Shown piece by piece: positions 29,439 to 38,924 of a DNA stretch of 64,000 bases (within the stretch, counting starts at the first letter, position 1; each line of letters opens with the position of its first letter). Made by a program: the position numbers and the translations under genes. The notes below the pieces were generated by a model. That model saw only the letters and a list, made by a program, of their open reading frames with translations. It searched no databases and was not told the DNA's origin. This stretch comes from Gammaproteobacteria bacterium (GTDB lineage: Bacteria; Pseudomonadota; Gammaproteobacteria; Steroidobacterales; Steroidobacteraceae), in NCBI GenBank assembly GCA_025358295.1, contig JANYJY010000030.1, positions 1 to 64,000 of the forward strand, written 5' to 3'.

Positions 29439-30729
29439 CAAGCGCTGCTCCTAGATCCGCGATGAGGTCATCGGCATCTTCGATGCCGACCGATATTCGA
29501 ATCAACGCATCGGTGATGCCGATCCGATCTCTAGTCTGCTTGAGCACGCCGGAATGGGTCGTGCTGGCGGGGTGCGACATCAGGGTCTCGGTGCCGCCGA
29601 GACTTACCGCGAGCTTGATCACTTGCAGCGCGTCGAGCATTCGAAATGCCTCCGCCTCGCCGCCCTTCACGGCAAATCCGAACGTGGAGCCTGCGCTCTG
29701 ACATTGCTTCTGGAATACAGGGTAGCGCGGATCATCGACGGCCAAGAAACCGAGATAATTGACGCTGGCGATCTTCGGGTGATTACGCAGGAAATTCGCC
29801 ACCAGGGCGGCGTTCTCTGCGGCCTTGTGCATGCGCAGGGACAGAGTCTCCATGGAGCGCATGATCATCCACGCCGTATTGGGATCCAGCTGAGTACCGA
29901 GAGCACCGCGCAGCTTCTTAACCGGGCCCACGGCCTCACGCGAGCCGACGACGCCCCCGGCGACCAAATCCGAATGACCGCCGACGTATTTCGTCAGCGA
30001 ATACATGACGAGGTCCGCGCCATGACCGAGGGGCCGCTGAAAGACCGGTCCCAAAAATGTATTGTCGACCACCACCGGCGGCCGGACGCCGCTTTGCCGC
30101 GAGCCGATTTGCTCGGAGACTTCGCGCATGAGCGCCAGATCAACCAGGCTGTTGGTTGGATTCGCCGGCGTCTCCACCATGACCAGACTAACTCGGCCGC
30201 CGCTGTCGGCGGCGCGTTTAGACGCCTCCCGGGCCGCCTCGGCCACAGCGTCCCGATCATGTCCCAGTGTAAAACTGACGGCGGTCACGCCGAACATCGG
30301 CAGGGTCTTCTCGATAAGGGTCTCCGTGCCGCCGTACAGTGGCTGGCTCATCAGAATCACGTCGCCCGGCCGGACGTGCGTCCAAAGAACCGTCGAAATG
30401 GCCGCCATGCCGCTGGAGAATACCGCCGCGGTCTCGCCTTCCTCCCACAATGCCAAGCGATCCTCGAGCACCTCCAGGTTGGGATTATTGAAACGCGAAT
30501 AGACCAGTCCCGAAGTTTGTCCGGGGCTCAGCTCGCGCCGTCCGGATGTGAAATCGAAAAAATCCTTGCCGTCCTGTGCCGTTTTGAAAACGAACGTGGA
30601 GGTCAGAAAGATGGGAGGCTTGAGCGAGCCTTCCGATAAGCTGGGATCATAGCCGTAGCCCATCATCTGGGTTTCGGGCTTAAGGATGTGTTTTCCGATT
30701 TTGCGTTTATGATACGAGTCGTAGCTCAC
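29428..30729 (-). CDS. Cystathionine gamma-synthase family PLP enzyme
   Basis: A PLP-dependent enzyme of Cys/Met metabolism, about 433 residues. The Schiff-base lysine is in [16 protein letters not shown]. Other family blocks are [30 protein letters not shown], and [17 protein letters not shown] near the C-terminus. Members act as cystathionine gamma-synthase, O-acetylhomoserine sulfhydrylase or methionine gamma-lyase, and the exact reaction cannot be read from sequence alone. I chose the GTG at 30729, which has GGGGGA just upstream; a TTG five codons earlier is in frame. The distal gene is an amidohydrolase. A palindrome lies upstream, between it and the divergent ZIP gene. Confidence 0.9.
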   Translation of the reverse strand: MSYDSYHKRKIGKHILKPETQMMGYGYDPSLSEGSLKPPIFLTSTFVFKTAQDGKDFFDFTSGRRELSPGQTSGLVYSRFNNPNLEVLEDRLALWEEGETAAVFSSGMAAISTVLWTHVRPGDVILMSQPLYGGTETLIEKTLPMFGVTAVSFTLGHDRDAVAEAAREASKRAADSGGRVSLVMVETPANPTNSLVDLALMREVSEQIGSRQSGVRPPVVVDNTFLGPVFQRPLGHGADLVMYSLTKYVGGHSDLVAGGVVGSREAVGPVKKLRGALGTQLDPNTAWMIMRSMETLSLRMHKAAENAALVANFLRNHPKIASVNYLGFLAVDDPRYPVFQKQCQSAGSTFGFAVKGGEAEAFRMLDALQVIKLAVSLGGTETLMSHPASTTHSGVLKQTRDRIGITDALIRISVGIEDADDLIADLGAALDAI

Positions 30730-30751
30730 GCTTCCCCCCAACAAGTCGAAT

Positions 30752-30763
30752 TTGTGCGCACAA
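30752..30763. promoter_or_regulatory. 12-base palindrome between divergent genes, candidate operator
   Basis: TTGTGCGCACAA is a perfect palindrome in the 72-base space between the gamma-synthase-like gene (minus) and the ZIP transporter (plus). Its length and position fit a dimeric repressor or activator site controlling one or both genes. No regulator is encoded nearby. Confidence 0.35.
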
Positions 30764-30801
30764 TATAACCTGCCGACTCAAAAGCGTGGAATGAATCAAT
30801 C

Positions 30802-31503
30802 GTGTTACTCCTAGTCATCGCCGCCGCGGCGTTTCTCAGCACATTGCTCGGCGGCCTGCTGGCGCTGAAGCTGAGAGATAAATTGCATTTGATCTTGGGC
30901 TTCAGCGCCGGCGCCGTGATCGGGGTGGCCTTTTTCGACCTCCTGCCCGAGGCGATCAACTTCGGCCGGGCATTCCACAGCCCCGCAACTCTCTTGTCGT
31001 GCACCGCCCTCGGCTTTTTGGCCTACTTGGTTCTGGATCGGATGTTGCTGTTTCATGGCGATGCAGCGGTTCGCGGCCCCTTTGCTGCCGGCGTGCTTTG
31101 CCTTCACAGTCTGCTGGACGGCGCCGCCATCGGACTTGCGTTCCAAGCCTCCCATCACATGGGCATCGTGGTGGCGATCGCCGTGCTCACCCACGATTTT
31201 TCGGACGGCATCAATACCATGAGCATCGTGCTTAAGAACGGCGGCAATCGTGCGCAGGCCTTGCGCTGGCTGTTGGCGGACGCGATCGCGCCCGTGCTGG
31301 GAGTAGCGTCGACATTCTTTTACACCCTGCCGGGCGACGGGCTGGGCACCGCGCTGGCGCTGTTCGCGGGATTTTTTCTGTACATCGGCGCCAGTGATCT
31401 CATCCCTGAGAGCTATCACGCGCACCCGAAATTTCTGACGACGATCATGACATTGGCGGGGGCGGCCGTTCTGTATCTGGCCATCGCGCTAATCGGGCAA
31501 TAA
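30802..31503 (+). CDS. ZIP family metal transporter
   Basis: A 233-residue inner-membrane protein with about eight hydrophobic segments. It has the ZIP metal-site motifs in two helices: HSLLDGAAIGLAFQ and LTHDFSDGINTMS, plus SDLIPESYHAH near the C-terminus. ZIP proteins move zinc, iron or manganese towards the cytoplasm. The start is GTG; an ATG 11 bases upstream is out of frame. The stop overlaps the 3' end of the convergent RhtA-like gene. The palindrome upstream could be its operator. Confidence 0.88.
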   Translation: MLLLVIAAAAFLSTLLGGLLALKLRDKLHLILGFSAGAVIGVAFFDLLPEAINFGRAFHSPATLLSCTALGFLAYLVLDRMLLFHGDAAVRGPFAAGVLCLHSLLDGAAIGLAFQASHHMGIVVAIAVLTHDFSDGINTMSIVLKNGGNRAQALRWLLADAIAPVLGVASTFFYTLPGDGLGTALALFAGFFLYIGASDLIPESYHAHPKFLTTIMTLAGAAVLYLAIALIGQ

Positions 31504-32364
31504 CCGGGGAGTCGATGCGCGGCTGGTTGCCGCACTGCCCGCCGACGCCGCCATAATGCTGGCGATCGCCGCCCACTGAATCCAGGTGAGGCGTTCACCG
31601 AGAAAGACCAAGCCGGACAAGGCTCCCAGGGCAGGATCCAGACTCATGAGTACGCCGACGGTGCGGGTCGGCAATTTCGGCATGGCCATCATTTCCAGCG
31701 AGTAAGGCAGCGCACTCGACAATAGAGCCACGCCGAGCGCGGCCGGCAAAATCGCCGGTGAGAGCAGCTGTGAGCCGGCCTGGGCCACGCCGATGGGTAC
31801 GAGGATGACGGCACTGACCGCCATTCCGAATGCGGTCGTCTGGCCGCCGTGCGCAGCTCCCGCCTTGCGCCCAAAATAAATGTACAAGGCCCAAAAGACG
31901 CCCGCGGCAAGCCCATAAACTACACCCTCGGTATCCAATGGCGTCGTGCCGATACCGATTGGCAGCAAGCTGATCAAGCCAATCGTCGCCATCAGTATCC
32001 AGAGGAAATCGATCGCGCGGCGAGAAGCCGCCATCGCCAGAGCCAGCGGGCCGGCAAATTCCAAAGCGACGGCAATGCCCAGTGGGATGGTGCTCAGCGA
32101 TTGATAAAAACAGAAATTCATGCAGCCCATCACAAGCCCATAGGCGACGACTGTGCGCAGTTCAGCCGGCGTCAGGCGCATCCGCCAAGGACGCCACACG
32201 ACCAGCAACATAAGGGAGGCTAGCGCTGTCCGTAATGCGGTGGTACCGGCCGCTCCGACCATCGGGAACAGCCCTTTTGCGAGGACGGCCCCCAATTGGA
32301 AGCAAAACATTGCCGCAATCAGCACGGCGATAGGGACGGCCGCCGTATCGGTTTTGAATCTCAA
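31489..32364 (-). CDS. rhtA: EamA/DMT-family exporter, RhtA-like
   Basis: A 291-residue inner-membrane protein with ten hydrophobic segments in two EamA halves. Blocks such as [27 protein letters not shown] and [46 protein letters not shown] are typical of RhtA, the threonine/homoserine exporter, and of its close relatives. Substrate assignment is by similarity only. The TTG start overlaps the stop of the LpxD-like gene (TTGA), so the two are translationally coupled. Confidence 0.82.
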   Translation of the reverse strand: MRFKTDTAAVPIAVLIAAMFCFQLGAVLAKGLFPMVGAAGTTALRTALASLMLLVVWRPWRMRLTPAELRTVVAYGLVMGCMNFCFYQSLSTIPLGIAVALEFAGPLALAMAASRRAIDFLWILMATIGLISLLPIGIGTTPLDTEGVVYGLAAGVFWALYIYFGRKAGAAHGGQTTAFGMAVSAVILVPIGVAQAGSQLLSPAILPAALGVALLSSALPYSLEMMAMPKLPTRTVGVLMSLDPALGALSGLVFLGERLTWIQWAAIASIMAASAGSAATSRASTPRLLPD

Positions 32365-33443
32365 GCGTCGGAACTGTCGGCGGGGACCTTGTCGAGAAGA
32401 TTCAGACGCTTCATGACGCGGTTGAGATTCCTACGGATTTCGTTCAGATGCCCGATGTTGACGGCGGTCTTCATCGCCTCTTTCAACGGCTGCAGAGGAT
32501 AACCGCCATAGGCTCCCGCGTTGGGCACATCGTTGGTCACCGAAGATCGACCAGACAGAATCACATTGTCGCCGACGGTGATATGCGCCGTCACCACCGT
32601 ATTGCCGCCGGTCACGAATTGCCTGCCGATCTTCGTCGAGCCGCCCATCATGAAACCCGCAGTGAAGAAGCCGTTTTCACCCAAATCGCAGTTGTGCGCA
32701 ATATGACAGATGTTGTCCAGCTTGGTGCCGGACCTGATATGAGTCGAGGCCAGCGTAGCGCGGTCGATGGCGCAATTGCTGCCGATTTCCACGCAGTCGC
32801 CGATTTTGACATTGCCGAGGTGGGAGATTTTCCGCGGCTTGCCGTCGGGATCCACCGCGTAGCCGAAACCATCGCTGCCTATGCTGGTGTGCGGATGTAT
32901 CTCGCAATCGTTGCCCACCACGCAGCCGGCGCCCACGAAAACATGCGGATGCAACACGGTTCGCTCGCCGATGCAGGCATCGTTCTCGATGACGGCGTGC
33001 GCGCCGATCATGCAGCCGGCGCCGATGCTGGCATTTGCACCGATCACGCAGTATGGGCCCAGGAAGGTGCGCTCGCCGATGACCGCGTCCGGATGCACCA
33101 CGGCCGTTGGATGTCGCTCGCCCCATTGGGTGAATCGCCGGCTCTTGGCGTCGAAATACTTCAACAAGACCGCCATGCCCATGGGAATACTTTGTACTGA
33201 AAAGCAACAACTATGAGCGTCCATCTGGACATCGATGCAGCCGCTCATTTTGGCGGGAACGATGACGATGGCGGGCTTACGGCAGCGCACTTCCGCAAGT
33301 TGAGCGGCATTGCTCACGTAGACCAGGCTGCCCAACGCAGCTTCTTCTGGAATGTGGCAATGCTCTGCCTGGACTCCCAGATCGCCGTGGAGGTAGGTAA
33401 AGACGTCCGAGTGCTTATTTTTTATAGTTTGAGCGGTTAGCAT
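32361..33443 (-). CDS. lpxD: LpxD-like UDP-3-O-acylglucosamine N-acyltransferase
   Basis: A 360-residue acyltransferase with a left-handed beta-helix of hexapeptide repeats (about 115-300). LpxD adds the N-linked hydroxyacyl chain in lipid A synthesis. The catalytic histidine is visible in [13 protein letters not shown], and [35 protein letters not shown] is the strongly conserved family block. The N-terminal part (about 1-110) is divergent from the usual uridine-binding domain. There is no lpxA, fabZ or bamA next to it, so it is probably a second copy and may have a modified substrate. ATG at 33443 with AGGA 10 bases upstream; the frame is open to 33524, but that extension overlaps the divergent gene. 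Confidence 0.85.
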   Translation of the reverse strand: MLTAQTIKNKHSDVFTYLHGDLGVQAEHCHIPEEAALGSLVYVSNAAQLAEVRCRKPAIVIVPAKMSGCIDVQMDAHSCCFSVQSIPMGMAVLLKYFDAKSRRFTQWGERHPTAVVHPDAVIGERTFLGPYCVIGANASIGAGCMIGAHAVIENDACIGERTVLHPHVFVGAGCVVGNDCEIHPHTSIGSDGFGYAVDPDGKPRKISHLGNVKIGDCVEIGSNCAIDRATLASTHIRSGTKLDNICHIAHNCDLGENGFFTAGFMMGGSTKIGRQFVTGGNTVVTAHITVGDNVILSGRSSVTNDVPNAGAYGGYPLQPLKEAMKTAVNIGHLNEIRRNLNRVMKRLNLLDKVPADSSDA

Positions 33444-33518
33444 GATCCGGTTCCTCGCCAATCCACGGGCGAATGCCCGACAGAGTATGATCGCAATCGG
33501 CAGCATTCGCGAACAATC

Positions 33519-34463
33519 ATGCATGATCCAGTCGACAGCTTTCTTGAGCGACGTCCCCTCATGGTCCTGGACGGCGCGTTGGCGACAGAACTCGAAGCGC
33601 GCGGCGCGGATTTAAAGGATCCACTTTGGTCGGCAAAGCTGCTGATCGAGCGGCCCGAACTGATTCGCGAGGTCCATCTCGACTACTTTCGCGCCGGCGC
33701 CGACGTCGCAACTACCGCCACCTATCAGGCGACTTTCGAGGCGTTTGCGCGCCGCGGCATCGACCATCAGGGGGCCGAGCGCCTGATGCGCGACGCGGTG
33801 GCGCTCGCCGTCGAGGCGCGTAGCGAGTTTTGGGCCGTTGAAGCCAATCGGCGCGGCCGGCTGCGGCCCCTGGTTGCCGCATCCGTCGGTCCTTATGGAG
33901 CGATGCTGGCGGACGGTTCCGAGTATCGCGGTCACTATGACTTGGACGATGCCGCGCTTGCGGAATTTCATCGCCCCCGACTGCGCGTGCTGGCAGACAG
34001 CGGCGCCGAACTGCTGGCCGCCGAGACCATTCCCTGCTTGCGCGAAGCGCGGGTGGTGGCGCAGCTGCTCACTGAATTTCCGGGCATCTGCGCCTGGATT
34101 AGCTTCTCCTGCATGGATGGTGCGCGAAATTGCGAGGGCGAGGATATCGGTGCGTGCGCGGCGGAGCTGAACGCCTATCCGCAGGTGGCGGCTGTGGGCG
34201 TCAATTGCACACCGCCGCAGCACATTGCATCGTTGCTGCGGCGAATGAAAAGCGAAACCAATAAGCCGCTGGTCGTCTACCCCAACTCCGGTGAACGCTA
34301 TGACGCCTCCTCCAAACAATGGGGCGGCGCGAACGGAATCGTCGAATTCGGAACGCTGGCGCGGCTTTGGTTTGCCGAGGGCGCACGCTTGATCGGCGGC
34401 TGCTGCCGCTCTGGACCCACGGACATCCGCGGCGTCAGTGAATTCGCACATTCTGCCGGATGA
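33519..34463 (+). CDS. mmuM: Homocysteine S-methyltransferase
   Basis: A 314-residue cytoplasmic zinc enzyme transferring a methyl group, usually from S-methylmethionine, to homocysteine to make methionine. The conserved [15 protein letters not shown] start, [16 protein letters not shown] with the first zinc Cys and [11 protein letters not shown] with the Cys pair are all present. Length matches MmuM. The start codon is divergent from the LpxD-like gene. Whether the donor is S-methylmethionine or another methylsulfonium cannot be judged here. Confidence 0.92.
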   Translation: MHDPVDSFLERRPLMVLDGALATELEARGADLKDPLWSAKLLIERPELIREVHLDYFRAGADVATTATYQATFEAFARRGIDHQGAERLMRDAVALAVEARSEFWAVEANRRGRLRPLVAASVGPYGAMLADGSEYRGHYDLDDAALAEFHRPRLRVLADSGAELLAAETIPCLREARVVAQLLTEFPGICAWISFSCMDGARNCEGEDIGACAAELNAYPQVAAVGVNCTPPQHIASLLRRMKSETNKPLVVYPNSGERYDASSKQWGGANGIVEFGTLARLWFAEGARLIGGCCRSGPTDIRGVSEFAHSAG

Positions 34464-34471
34464 GCCGGCAG
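34453..34471. terminator. Hairpin between convergent genes
   Basis: CTGCCGG, a 5-base loop containing the mmuM stop codon, then CCGGCAG: a 7-base perfect stem at the point where mmuM and the crotonase gene converge. There is no T-run, so intrinsic termination is uncertain. Confidence 0.35.
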
Positions 34472-34473
34472 CG

Positions 34474-35262
34474 CTAGTGCTCCGAGAAATTCGGCTCGCG
34501 CTTCTCGAAGAAGGCGCGCACGCCCTCGACACAATCGTGAGTTTCCAGTGTCATTTCTTGTGCGCTGCGCTCGGCGCGCAACTGTTCCTGCAGAGAATTG
34601 TCGAATGTCGAGGCGTGCAAGGAACGGATTTGCCCGAGGACGGCGCACGGGCCGGTGGCGAGGCGATGAGCGACGGCCTGTGCGCGCGTCACCACCTCGG
34701 CGGCAGGCACCACGGCATAGACCAGACCCCAATCGAGCGCCGTCTTGGCATCGATGCGTTCTGCAAGCATCAATGACGACAATGAGCGGCCGGAGCCGAT
34801 GCGGCGCGCCAGATGAAAGGTGATGCCCGCGTCCGGCACCAGCCCCAAGCGCGCGAATGAGGGAAGAAAATAGGCGTTGTCTGCCGCGATAATGATGTCG
34901 CTGGCGAGCGCAAGACTCATGCCTGCGCCCACTGCGGCGCCGTTCACCGCGGCAACGATGGGAAATCGGAAGCCGCTCAGCCGGAGAATCAAGGGATCCA
35001 TGAAGCGGCGCATTTCGAAGTGAGCGCGCTGCCGTGCCTCCTGGGTCTTCAGATCCACCGAGTGCAGGTCCAATCCGCTGCAGAACACATCGTTGCTGCC
35101 GGTGATGACGACGGCCCGTGCGCCGCTTTCTCCTTTTTGAATCTGATCCAACGCCAGGTGCATGGCACGGATGACCGTGATGTCGATCGCGTTGGAGGCG
35201 GAACAGCGCTGAATCGACAGAGTGGCAACTCCGTCGGCAACCGTGAACGACAAATTATTCAT
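34474..35262 (-). CDS. Enoyl-CoA hydratase/isomerase family protein
   Basis: A 262-residue crotonase-fold enzyme. The oxyanion-hole regions are FCSGLDLHSVD and NGAAVGAGMSLALASDIIIAA. Then come FLPSFARLGLVPDAGITFHLARRIG and the trimerisation helix region. GLVPDAG has Asp where canonical hydratases carry a catalytic Glu or Gly, as in the PaaG-like isomerase branch, so hydratase or isomerase cannot be decided. ATG at 35262 with AGGAG upstream; the longer 276-residue frame lacks support. Confidence 0.88.
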   Translation of the reverse strand: MNNLSFTVADGVATLSIQRCSASNAIDITVIRAMHLALDQIQKGESGARAVVITGSNDVFCSGLDLHSVDLKTQEARQRAHFEMRRFMDPLILRLSGFRFPIVAAVNGAAVGAGMSLALASDIIIAADNAYFLPSFARLGLVPDAGITFHLARRIGSGRSLSSLMLAERIDAKTALDWGLVYAVVPAAEVVTRAQAVAHRLATGPCAVLGQIRSLHASTFDNSLQEQLRAERSAQEMTLETHDCVEGVRAFFEKREPNFSEH

Positions 35263-35547
35263 GTGCCCGAACTCCTCGCGTAGCCAACGGCAATCGTCTT
35301 TCAACCAGCGAAAATCACATATATTGTTAAGCAGCCTTCATATTGAGGGCCCGTACGTCGATCATGCCCCTTGCCAACCGCCTCCGCAAGGAGACTGGCG
35401 GCGATGCACAGGCGCCGCTGCCGCGCCCCGCCAGCGGCGCAGGAGAGGTTGCCGCCGTCGCGCTGCGCACCTTGCGGGGCGTTGCGCCCCACCGTGTGAT
35501 ACCGCAGACTTGCGCCGCGCAATTGCGCTTCACATCAGGGGATCATC
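35263..35547. other. 285-base intergenic region with a small hairpin
   Basis: No gene supported. It is the divergent space between the crotonase and CocE-type genes. GGGGCG-TTG-CGCCCC at 35476-35490 is a 6-base stem, and the AT-rich stretch at about 35320-35340 would suit a promoter, but no clear elements are seen. Confidence 0.4.
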
Positions 35548-37503
35548 ATGTCGGGGAATCTTGTACGACGACGCTGCAGCCTGCTTTTGGCGGGCCTAAG
35601 TTGTTTGTCGATCGCCGCGAGCATGTCCGCGGGGGCCGCCGACACATTGCCGAGCGAAATACCCGCCGCCTTCGTGCCGCGAGTTGACAGCTACGACTAC
35701 GTGAAGCGCGAAGTCAAGATCCCGATGCGCGACGGCGTCAAGCTGCAAACCATCATTCTGATTCCGAAAGGAGCGCATCGAGCCCCGATTCTTTTGTCGC
35801 GCACTCCCTATGGCGCGACGGAGCGGATCGCACAGAACAGCAGCGCGCATTTGTCCGCGCTGATCGGCAGCAGCGATGTGGCGGACGACGCCGTGGTCAG
35901 CGGCGGCTACATTCGCGTAATGCAGGACGTCCGCGGCAAGCACGGATCCGAAGGCGACTACGTCATGAACCGCCCACTGCGCGGTCCGCTCAATCCCACC
36001 GACGTGGATCACGCCACCGACACTTACGACACCATCGATTGGCTGGTCAAGAACCTCCCTGAGTCCAACGGCAAGGTGGGTATTCTCGGCATTTCTTACG
36101 ACGGCTTCACCTCGCTCACGGCGCTCGTGAACCCCCACCCCGCTCTACGGGCGGCCGTGCCCATCAACGCAATGGTCGACGGCTGGAGAGGCGACGATTG
36201 GTTCCACAACGGCGCGTTTCGTCTCGACAGCCTGACCTATTTTCATGGTCAGGAATCAACCCGCGGCAGCGACGTCGCGTGGTGGACGAGTTACTACGAC
36301 GATTATGAAACCTGGTTGAATGCCGGTTCGGCGAGCAACATGGCGCGGCTGCACGGCCTGGAGCAGGTGGGCTTCACCGACAAGGTCATGAACCACCCCG
36401 CCTATGACGCATTCTGGCAGGACCAGGCGCTGGACAAGATACTCGCCAAACAAGGCGTGTCCGTACCCGTCATGCTGGTCCATAGCTTGTGGGATCAGGA
36501 GGATATGTACGGCAACATCGCCGTGTACAAGGCGCTGAAGGCGTCGCAGCCCCTCAGCCCAAACGTCTACCTCGTCATCGGACCGTGGTTTCATCATCAG
36601 GAACGGCTCGACGGCAGCGCCATCGGATCGATTCGCTTCGGTAGCGACACGGCGCAATACTTCCGCCAGCACATTCTGCGGCCATTTTTAGATCACTACC
36701 TCAAGGACGATCCGGCGCCGACCGGACTATCGCCGGTCACTGCATTCGAGACCGGCACCAATCGCTGGCTGTCGCTGCCGACGTGGCCGAGCGGCTGCGA
36801 GACAGGATGCAGCATCGCTCATAAGAATCTGTATCTTCAGTCGCGCGGCAATTTGCGCCTGGGCTCATCCAGCGGATCCGCATCCGACGCGGAGTCCTAC
36901 GTTTCCGACCCCGCCAAGCCCGTTCCCTACACCCCGCGCCCCATTCACATCGGCGGCGATGACGGAGAGACGAACTGGCAGACATGGCTGGTGGGCGACC
37001 AACGCGATGCAGCATCGCGCACGGATGTATTGAGCTTTACGACTCCGGTTCTGAGCGAGCCTGTAAAGATCAGCGGCGAACCCATGGTCAATCTCAATGC
37101 CTCGACCTCGGGAACAGACGGTGATTTTGTGGTGAAACTGATCGACGTTTATCCGGATGAAGTCGGACGCGAACCAAAGATGGGCGGTTATCAGCTGATG
37201 GTTGCGGCGGACATTCTGCGCGGCCGCTATCGGGAGTCGTTCAGCGCTCCGAAGGCCATACCTGCCGATCAGAAGCAGCTCTATCGTTTTGCGCTGCCAA
37301 CCGCCAATCACGTGTTTTTGCCGGGACACCGCATCATGGTTCAAGTGCAGTCGAGCTGGTTTCCGGTGTACGACAGAAATCCGCAGAGTTATGTCGACAA
37401 CATCTTTTTTGCACGGCCGGACGACTACAAAAAAGCCACTATCAAAATATTCGACGGCGGGACGAGCGCGAGCTTCGTCGATTTACCCATCGTGAGCCGC
37501 TAG
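35548..37503 (+). CDS. CocE/NonD family hydrolase (X-Pro dipeptidyl-peptidase fold), exported
   Basis: A 651-residue serine hydrolase with a signal peptide (about 1-30; LLLAGLSCLSIAASMSAGAAD). The alpha/beta hydrolase domain has nucleophile Ser183 in GISYDGF, an acid in SLWDQED and His in GPWFHHQ. A C-terminal jelly-roll domain (about 490-645, SEPVKISGEPMVNLNASTSGTDGDF) is typical of CocE and alpha-amino acid ester hydrolases. The YGATER and QDVRGKHGSEGDY motifs near the N-terminus are also family features. It is periplasmic by prediction. Family substrates include amino-acid esters, cephalosporin acylation substrates and X-Pro peptides; the substrate here is unknown. AGGGG lies before the ATG. 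Confidence 0.9.
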   Translation: MSGNLVRRRCSLLLAGLSCLSIAASMSAGAADTLPSEIPAAFVPRVDSYDYVKREVKIPMRDGVKLQTIILIPKGAHRAPILLSRTPYGATERIAQNSSAHLSALIGSSDVADDAVVSGGYIRVMQDVRGKHGSEGDYVMNRPLRGPLNPTDVDHATDTYDTIDWLVKNLPESNGKVGILGISYDGFTSLTALVNPHPALRAAVPINAMVDGWRGDDWFHNGAFRLDSLTYFHGQESTRGSDVAWWTSYYDDYETWLNAGSASNMARLHGLEQVGFTDKVMNHPAYDAFWQDQALDKILAKQGVSVPVMLVHSLWDQEDMYGNIAVYKALKASQPLSPNVYLVIGPWFHHQERLDGSAIGSIRFGSDTAQYFRQHILRPFLDHYLKDDPAPTGLSPVTAFETGTNRWLSLPTWPSGCETGCSIAHKNLYLQSRGNLRLGSSSGSASDAESYVSDPAKPVPYTPRPIHIGGDDGETNWQTWLVGDQRDAASRTDVLSFTTPVLSEPVKISGEPMVNLNASTSGTDGDFVVKLIDVYPDEVGREPKMGGYQLMVAADILRGRYRESFSAPKAIPADQKQLYRFALPTANHVFLPGHRIMVQVQSSWFPVYDRNPQSYVDNIFFARPDDYKKATIKIFDGGTSASFVDLPIVSR

Positions 37504-37505
37504 CG

Positions 37506-37533
37506 CGCGCGAGCCGGCAATCCGGCTCGCGCG
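37506..37533. terminator. Strong hairpin between convergent genes
   Basis: A 12-base perfect stem (CGCGCGAGCCGG and CCGGCTCGCGCG) around the loop CAAT, three bases after the stop of the CocE-type gene and before the convergent lipoprotein stop. The only T-rich sequence after it is ATCTTG, so it may act bidirectionally with or without Rho. Confidence 0.5.
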
Positions 37534-37545
37534 GATCTTGCACAA

Positions 37546-38760
37546 CTACCTGTTGCCACCGTCGCCCTCATGCCGATCGTTCCTCGGCGGTTTGGGGTTC
37601 TGCTGCGCCTGCGGCCTGGGCTGCTGAGGCGCTGCACTCGGCGGGCGACTTTGCACCGGGGCCTGCGGCCGCGTTTGCGGCTGGCCCTGACCCTGCGGGC
37701 GCATTTGCGGCTGGCCTTGGACCTGCTGCGGGCGCATTTGCGGCTGGCCCTGACCCTGAGGGCGCATTTGCGGCTGACCTTGGACCTGCTGCGGGCGCAC
37801 TTGAGGCTGAACCTGCCCCTGCGGGCGCGCTTGTAGCTGGCCCGGCGATTGCGACTGACTCGCGCCCGGTACTTGACCCTGCATCTGGCCCTGCTGCGGG
37901 CGCGTAACCGGATTCGGTGCGCCGGGTGCCCGGCCTATTGCGCCGCGAGCCGCCACCACACCCGGAGCATTGAACGCGGCAGGCCGGGGAGTGGCCGCAA
38001 TCGCCGGATGACCGCCATTGCTTCTCGCGGCGAGTTCCGGATTTCTGGCGGCCTGCTGGATGTGCTCGCGCTGCATCGGTGTCACAGCAACATGCTGTTC
38101 GCGAGCAACGGCTCTTTCCTGAGGCGTCGGCGCGGCAGCGATACCGCCGGCACCGCCGTTGTAGCTCACTTTGTTGACAGTCACGTTGTTGATGACGGTC
38201 TCGTTGTAGGTATTGTGAATATTGGTCACGTTCACGTTGTTGACGGTCCGGTTGTAGGCAAACGAATTGCCTGCCCAGCGTCCGCCGGCATAACCTGCGC
38301 CGCCGTAGCCATAACCATAATTCACGCCGCCGTAGAAGCCGACATGCGGGCCCCAGTAGCCGGTGTGAAACAAATAGACGCCACCGATGAAACCCCAGTA
38401 GCCCGGCGTCCACAGAACACCGACTCTCGGCGGCTGCACCCAGGTTCCGGGCACCCAATAATAGCCACCGCCGCCCCAGCCCCAATAGCCGGGCGTCCAC
38501 AGATAGCCCTCGTCGGGGCATGGCGGCTGCTCGTATTCCGGCAAGGGAGGCGGGGCTTCTGATACTCGCACCTCTGCCTCGTCGGACTGCGCATCGTAAC
38601 CGGGGGACTCGTAAGCCGGCGGCGGCGGAGGCGGTGCATAGGCACGGGGCGGAGGCCCAGCGACGACACAACCGCCGAGTATGGCAGCCGTCGACAAGGC
38701 GATGGCGGCGCGTATGGGCGCCGTTGCGACGTGATCGGGACTCTTGGGTGATGTATTCAT
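37546..38760 (-). CDS. YXWGXW-repeat lipoprotein with Gln/Pro-rich C-terminal repeats
   Basis: A 404-residue predicted lipoprotein. Signal peptide with lipobox LGGC (about residue 31), a Pro-rich stretch, then tryptophan repeats of the type LWTPGYWGW...YWVPGTWVQPP...LWTPGYWGF...YLFHTGYWGPHVGFYGG, characteristic of YXWGXW-repeat proteins. A Asn/Thr/Val-rich segment (NRTVNNVNVTNIHNTYNETVINNVTVN) and a long low-complexity C-terminus of QPQMRPQGQGQPQ repeats follow. The frame continues further upstream to 38820, but the ATG at 38760 begins the signal peptide. Widespread in proteobacteria without an assigned role; an envelope location is likely. Confidence 0.85.
   Translation of the reverse strand: MNTSPKSPDHVATAPIRAAIALSTAAILGGCVVAGPPPRAYAPPPPPPAYESPGYDAQSDEAEVRVSEAPPPLPEYEQPPCPDEGYLWTPGYWGWGGGGYYWVPGTWVQPPRVGVLWTPGYWGFIGGVYLFHTGYWGPHVGFYGGVNYGYGYGGAGYAGGRWAGNSFAYNRTVNNVNVTNIHNTYNETVINNVTVNKVSYNGGAGGIAAAPTPQERAVAREQHVAVTPMQREHIQQAARNPELAARSNGGHPAIAATPRPAAFNAPGVVAARGAIGRAPGAPNPVTRPQQGQMQGQVPGASQSQSPGQLQARPQGQVQPQVRPQQVQGQPQMRPQGQGQPQMRPQQVQGQPQMRPQGQGQPQTRPQAPVQSRPPSAAPQQPRPQAQQNPKPPRNDRHEGDGGNR
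37681..37806. repeat. Two tandem 63-base repeats inside the lipoprotein gene
   Basis: Copies at 37681-37743 and 37744-37806 differ at only a few bases and each encodes 21 residues of Gln/Pro/Met/Arg-rich sequence. Each copy is itself two related sub-units of 30 and 33 bases. Such arrays can change length by replication slippage. Confidence 0.85.
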
Positions 38761-38924
38761 AGGTACTCGCCTTTTAAAGTTACAAGCAGCGTACTCGGCT
38801 GTTCGCTGTCCATAGAACATATAACGTCACACTCTGCCGATGGGCTACCCGGGTGAAGCGTTTGTAACCCCCCCCTCGCCGCCATGTCCGCGAATGGCGA
38901 CATAGTCAGGCGAGGGAAGCTTTG

